Below, piece after piece: positions 29,383 through 31,712 of a stretch of 31,712 bases of DNA. Position numbers and translations under genes: made by a program. Each line of letters opens with the position of its first letter. The first letter of the stretch is position 1. The stretch lies in IMG/VR virus record IMGVR_UViG_3300017769_000071, positions 1 through 31,712 of that record; one strand, given 5' to 3'. The notes beneath the pieces were generated by a model. It was not told the origin of the DNA. It searched no databases and saw nothing but the letters and a program-made list of their open reading frames with translations. The DNA comes from a virus.

Positions 29383-29394
29383 CCATGCGCTATA
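29373..29394. other. Hairpin spanning the amidoligase stop codon
   Basis: ATAGCGCAT and ATGCGCTAT pair over 9 bp with a GACC loop; the TGA stop lies in it. No T-run follows; the true terminator is at 29411. Confidence 0.5.
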
Positions 29395-29410
29395 TCTCTT
29401 AACCATGATT

Positions 29411-29437
29411 AGGCCGCCACTGGCGGCCTTTCTTTTT
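29411..29437 (+). terminator. Rho-independent terminator
   Basis: AGGCCGCC and GGCGGCCT pair around an ACT loop, followed by TTCTTTTT. Confidence 0.8.
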
Positions 29438-29455
29438 GTCTGGTGGGTATGTAGT

Positions 29456-29475
29456 ACCCGAACAATTGTACGGGT
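29456..29475. promoter_or_regulatory. O2 element with fully paired GC arms
   Basis: ACCCG, AACAATTGTA, CGGGT. All five arm positions pair, with bases different from the AACCAG type. It lies after the terminator. Confidence 0.5.
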
Positions 29476-29698
29476 TCAGTGGCGCTCAGATCGCCGCTAT
29501 TGGCATTGTTGCTGCTGGCAGGTACCCTAAGCCTGCAAATATCCGCAAAATATCGGGCGCATGGGTATATGTCCCCCCCTTATAAAAAAATCTTGACACG
29601 GCGATGGGTTGCGCCAAGTTCCCCATAAACAACCACCAGATTTTACGCAGATATACCCCCCTAAAAATTTTGCAAAAAAATTTTATAATATTTTCTCA

Positions 29699-29727
29699 TA
29701 GACTTCTTGCAACCTTTGCACTACATT
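29699..29727 (+). promoter_or_regulatory. O1-type promoter 8, variant operator
   Basis: TAGACT at 29699-29704, 17-base spacer, TACATT at 29722-29727. TGCAA-CCT-TTGCA at 29708-29720 is a perfect dyad in the same place as O1 but with altered inner bases. It drives 29753 and the XRE gene, which could make this the autoregulated site. Confidence 0.65.
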
Positions 29728-29752
29728 CTATTCATAACCAAAGGAGGGTGTA

Positions 29753-30004
29753 ATGAAGACTTTTAAGCTAAACGTAGGTGGTGATCCCATCTTCTTTGAA
29801 GCTTCAGATGCGTCTGGGTTTCTGGACGCATGGGGCGTCATTAACAGAAACTGGTCGCCGGATGCTGACAAATGGAGAAGGGCTGCTGCTCAACTTGCTT
29901 GTGACTTTTCTGGCAAGCCAATGCGCTTTGACAATGACTCAAATCTTGCTACCGACATGATGGAAGCTGGCATGTTGGAGGAGGTAGGAGATGCACAAGG
30001 CTAA
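29753..30004 (+). CDS. Small acidic protein of unknown function
   Basis: 83 residues with a strong RBS (AAAGGAGG). Short beta start (KTFKLNVGGDPIFFEAS), then helices with WRRAAAQLACDFSGKPM and an acidic end (MMEAGMLEEVGDAQG). No fold recognised. It overlaps the repressor-like gene by 14 bases, and the two are likely produced together from promoter 8. Confidence 0.55.
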   Translation: MKTFKLNVGGDPIFFEASDASGFLDAWGVINRNWSPDADKWRRAAAQLACDFSGKPMRFDNDSNLATDMMEAGMLEEVGDAQG

Positions 30005-30371
30005 AGAATCATACAGCATGTGGAGCGGCAAGATGCTTGTAGACAAGCGTAAGTCGTTAAACATGACACAAATGGCGATGGCTCGTACTTTGGGTGTGAG
30101 CCATCGTATGTATTGTTATTATGAGAAGGGTGAGCAGAACATTCCACGCTCTGCCGAATTAGCTGTGCGTTGGATGGAATACAACAGTGCTGACGGCATA
30201 TTTCGTGTAGCGCCAAATCCTGACAAGAGTTTAACGTCATTTGACCGTGAGCGTATAATCAGACTGTGCGGTGCATTGGGTGGTACGGAGGGTACTGACG
30301 CTCAAATGGACAAGATTTTACAGCAGTCAAAGAAGGAGCTTGAGTATCTGTTGTCAAAGTTTGAAGAATGA
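29991..30371 (+). CDS. XRE-family helix-turn-helix regulator
   Basis: 126 residues. An HTH of Cro/CI type at about residues 22-55 (LNMTQMAMARTLGVSHRMYC, then YYEKGEQNIPRSAELA), followed by a helical C-terminal part (TDAQMDKILQQSKKELEYLL) that could dimerise. XRE dimers bind short dyads like GCAAT-N-ATTGC, so this is the best candidate for the O1 regulator, and it is itself downstream of an O1-type promoter. No LexA-like cleavage domain is present. RBS GGAGG; overlaps the upstream gene by 14 bases. Confidence 0.8.
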   Translation: MHKAKESYSMWSGKMLVDKRKSLNMTQMAMARTLGVSHRMYCYYEKGEQNIPRSAELAVRWMEYNSADGIFRVAPNPDKSLTSFDRERIIRLCGALGGTEGTDAQMDKILQQSKKELEYLLSKFEE

Positions 30372-30410
30372 CCTATCATTGGCTCCATGTATTTTCCGTA
30401 GGGGATGGTC

Positions 30411-31712
30411 ATGGCGAATTTTATGGGGCCGATGGCACCGCCACAGGCGGCGCAACCACAACCACCGCAGTTAGACGTTAGAACGAATCCGGCACAACGA
30501 GCGCAGTTTAAGAACTTCATGTCGAGCATGTCTGCTCCCATGATGCCGACCACTGCGCCTGTTGCTCCGATGCTTCCTGCGCCAAGCCCCATGGACCAGA
30601 TTGACATCTTTGATCCTGTACAGGCCATGGCTTCTGGCGGCGTTGTTGGTGGCCTTGAGGATTTAGGCAAGATGTCTGGTCAGATGGTTGAGGCTTTGAA
30701 CACTGTTGTTTATGGCGGTGGTCAGGGTGGTGGCATGGGCGGTATGCCTTCTGTTCAGCCGTTGCCTGACACGGGACAAATAGCAACACAATTTCCTATG
30801 AATAATGCGATAACGCAGTTTCCTAGTCTTCCTACTAAGATGTCTCCGGGCATAAGCACTGGACCGGGTGCGAATCTTTTAGACATGCAATCCAGATATG
30901 ATGAGGCTGTAGCGGATGCCAGAAGGCAGCGTGAGGGTGGTTTCATGGGCCGCGTGGTGTTGCCCGGTGAGATGTCGTTTGATGATTTTAGTGAGTTTAA
31001 CTCAGTTGCAGACAATTATGAGCCTTTGCAGGGCGTGGGTTCACAGCCATACATAGGTAATCCCATATTTGATCAGATCCGTGCTTTTGCTGACGGTGGA
31101 GCCGCTGGTGACGGTGGCAGGGAACGTGGTCGTGGTGGTTTTCAAGGCGCTGGAGATGCTGGCTTTGCTGGTGGAGGTAATTTCCCTTCAGAAACCAGCG
31201 GTGGTGGGAACCAAGACAGCGGTAAGGATGACAATGAGTCCGCTGTTGATGCGGCTTTAAATAGAATAATTGATCAAATAAGAGATCCTGATCCAGATCC
31301 TGTTATTAATCTTAATCAAAGATTAGCTGAAACTCAATTGGACCCTATGGGTACTTTGGTTGAGCAAGTAACTCCGTCTGAAGACACATCTAACACCAGT
31401 TCAGCAGTGGGTAATGTTTCTCAACAACCCGGTTCTGGTATAGCCGCCGTTACAACAAATAAAGGCTATGATGGCTTTACTTTTGACAATTTGACAGATC
31501 TTTTTGAGTTGCAGGCTATGCAAGCGGCTTCTGCTCAAGATACCGAAGGCACAATTGCAGAAAACGCATCAGATGATGTTGTTGACGCTGCTGTAGGGCG
31601 GCGGTTTTTGACCCCCGGAATGGATGGCCCTACTCCTGCACAATTAGCCACTCAATCAATTCCTGACGAGCTTTCTGGTCAATCTCCGTTTACGAGTGGT
31701 GGAGTTCCTAGA
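30411..31712 (+). CDS. Pro/Gly-rich, probably structural protein, 3' end missing
   Basis: 434 codons without a stop up to the window end. ATG 30411 with AGGGG six bases before it is preferred; ATG 30405 is in frame. Starts MANFMGPMAPPQAAQPQPPQ, then FKNFMSSMSAPMM and PVQAMASGGVVGGLEDLG, with Gly-rich blocks (YGGGQGGGMGGM, FADGGAAGDGGRERGRGGFQ) and later acidic, disordered-looking stretches. ASGGVVGGL-like and FADGG-like motifs occur in internal virion proteins of marine phages. It could open the late structural module that would continue right of the window. Specific role unknown. Confidence 0.6.
   Translation, partial: MANFMGPMAPPQAAQPQPPQLDVRTNPAQRAQFKNFMSSMSAPMMPTTAPVAPMLPAPSPMDQIDIFDPVQAMASGGVVGGLEDLGKMSGQMVEALNTVVYGGGQGGGMGGMPSVQPLPDTGQIATQFPMNNAITQFPSLPTKMSPGISTGPGANLLDMQSRYDEAVADARRQREGGFMGRVVLPGEMSFDDFSEFNSVADNYEPLQGVGSQPYIGNPIFDQIRAFADGGAAGDGGRERGRGGFQGAGDAGFAGGGNFPSETSGGGNQDSGKDDNESAVDAALNRIIDQIRDPDPDPVINLNQRLAETQLDPMGTLVEQVTPSEDTSNTSSAVGNVSQQPGSGIAAVTTNKGYDGFTFDNLTDLFELQAMQAASAQDTEGTIAENASDDVVDAAVGRRFLTPGMDGPTPAQLATQSIPDELSGQSPFTSGGVPR

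Larger units (their letters stand above)
29383..29752. other. Intergenic region after the amidoligase gene
   Basis: Contains a terminator (29411-29437), O2 at 29456, a long-range inverted pair GGGTATAT/ATATACCC with CCCCCC runs beside each arm (about 29563-29660), an AT-rich tract and O1-type promoter 8. No gene is seen. Confidence 0.5.

Overview
The window is a 31.7 kb piece of a tailed-phage genome. All genes but one read on the + strand. Gene order and virion protein types suggest a podovirus-like marine phage, probably of an alphaproteobacterium. The host guess rests only on remembered resemblance of several proteins to marine and alphaproteobacterial phage families. No rRNA, tRNA, insertion sequence, integrase or CRISPR array is visible. 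Terminase large subunit, portal, major capsid protein and DNA polymerase are not here; they would lie beyond the right end, since the window starts inside the tail genes and ends inside a proline/glycine-rich, probably structural gene.

Layout: (1) 1-12155, end of the late operon: tail appendage and fibre-like proteins, a polyglycine adhesin-like protein, a P22 gp10-like packaged-DNA stabilisation protein, four internal or ejection-type virion proteins and a T4-type lysozyme. Most of these genes are tightly or translationally coupled. (2) 12164-12352, a lone minus-strand ribbon-helix-helix gene. (3) 12394-20783, replication and recombination: DUF1064 nuclease, Sak4-like ATPase, a DUF669-like ssDNA-binding partner, winged-helix protein, SF2 helicase, Cas4/RecB-type nuclease and a TOPRIM plus RecA-fold primase-helicase, with small genes. 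(4) 20793-30371, an accessory region built from short transcription units, including the small terminase subunit, a 56-residue membrane protein, a gamma-glutamylcyclotransferase-like gene interrupted by TGA, an amidoligase with a C-terminal winged helix, and an XRE repressor-like protein.

The accessory region carries two dispersed DNA elements. O1 is an inverted repeat (GCAAT-N-ATTGC and variants) between the -35 and -10 boxes of eight near-consensus sigma70 promoters, so one regulator probably controls them all. O2 is a 20-22 bp imperfect palindrome with core TANAATTGTT and arms such as AACCAG/CTGGTT, found mainly between genes next to terminators and stop codons. From 25.4 to 29.8 kb the order O2, terminator, O2, O1 promoter, gene(s) recurs, like a row of interchangeable cassettes.

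The most unusual stretch is 22997-23630, about 630 bp of G/T-rich, non-coding DNA made of degenerate five-base words in phase (GGCGGTT eight times, GGTCAGGTC four times), just after a strong terminator and about 1.3 kb before the small terminase gene. Its function is unknown; a packaging signal, a replication start or a G-rich recombination-hotspot cluster are possibilities. Other structured DNA includes a canonical G-quadruplex motif (25503-25525), a 24-base repeat pair (25697-25753) and a nested-hairpin region (24193-24594).
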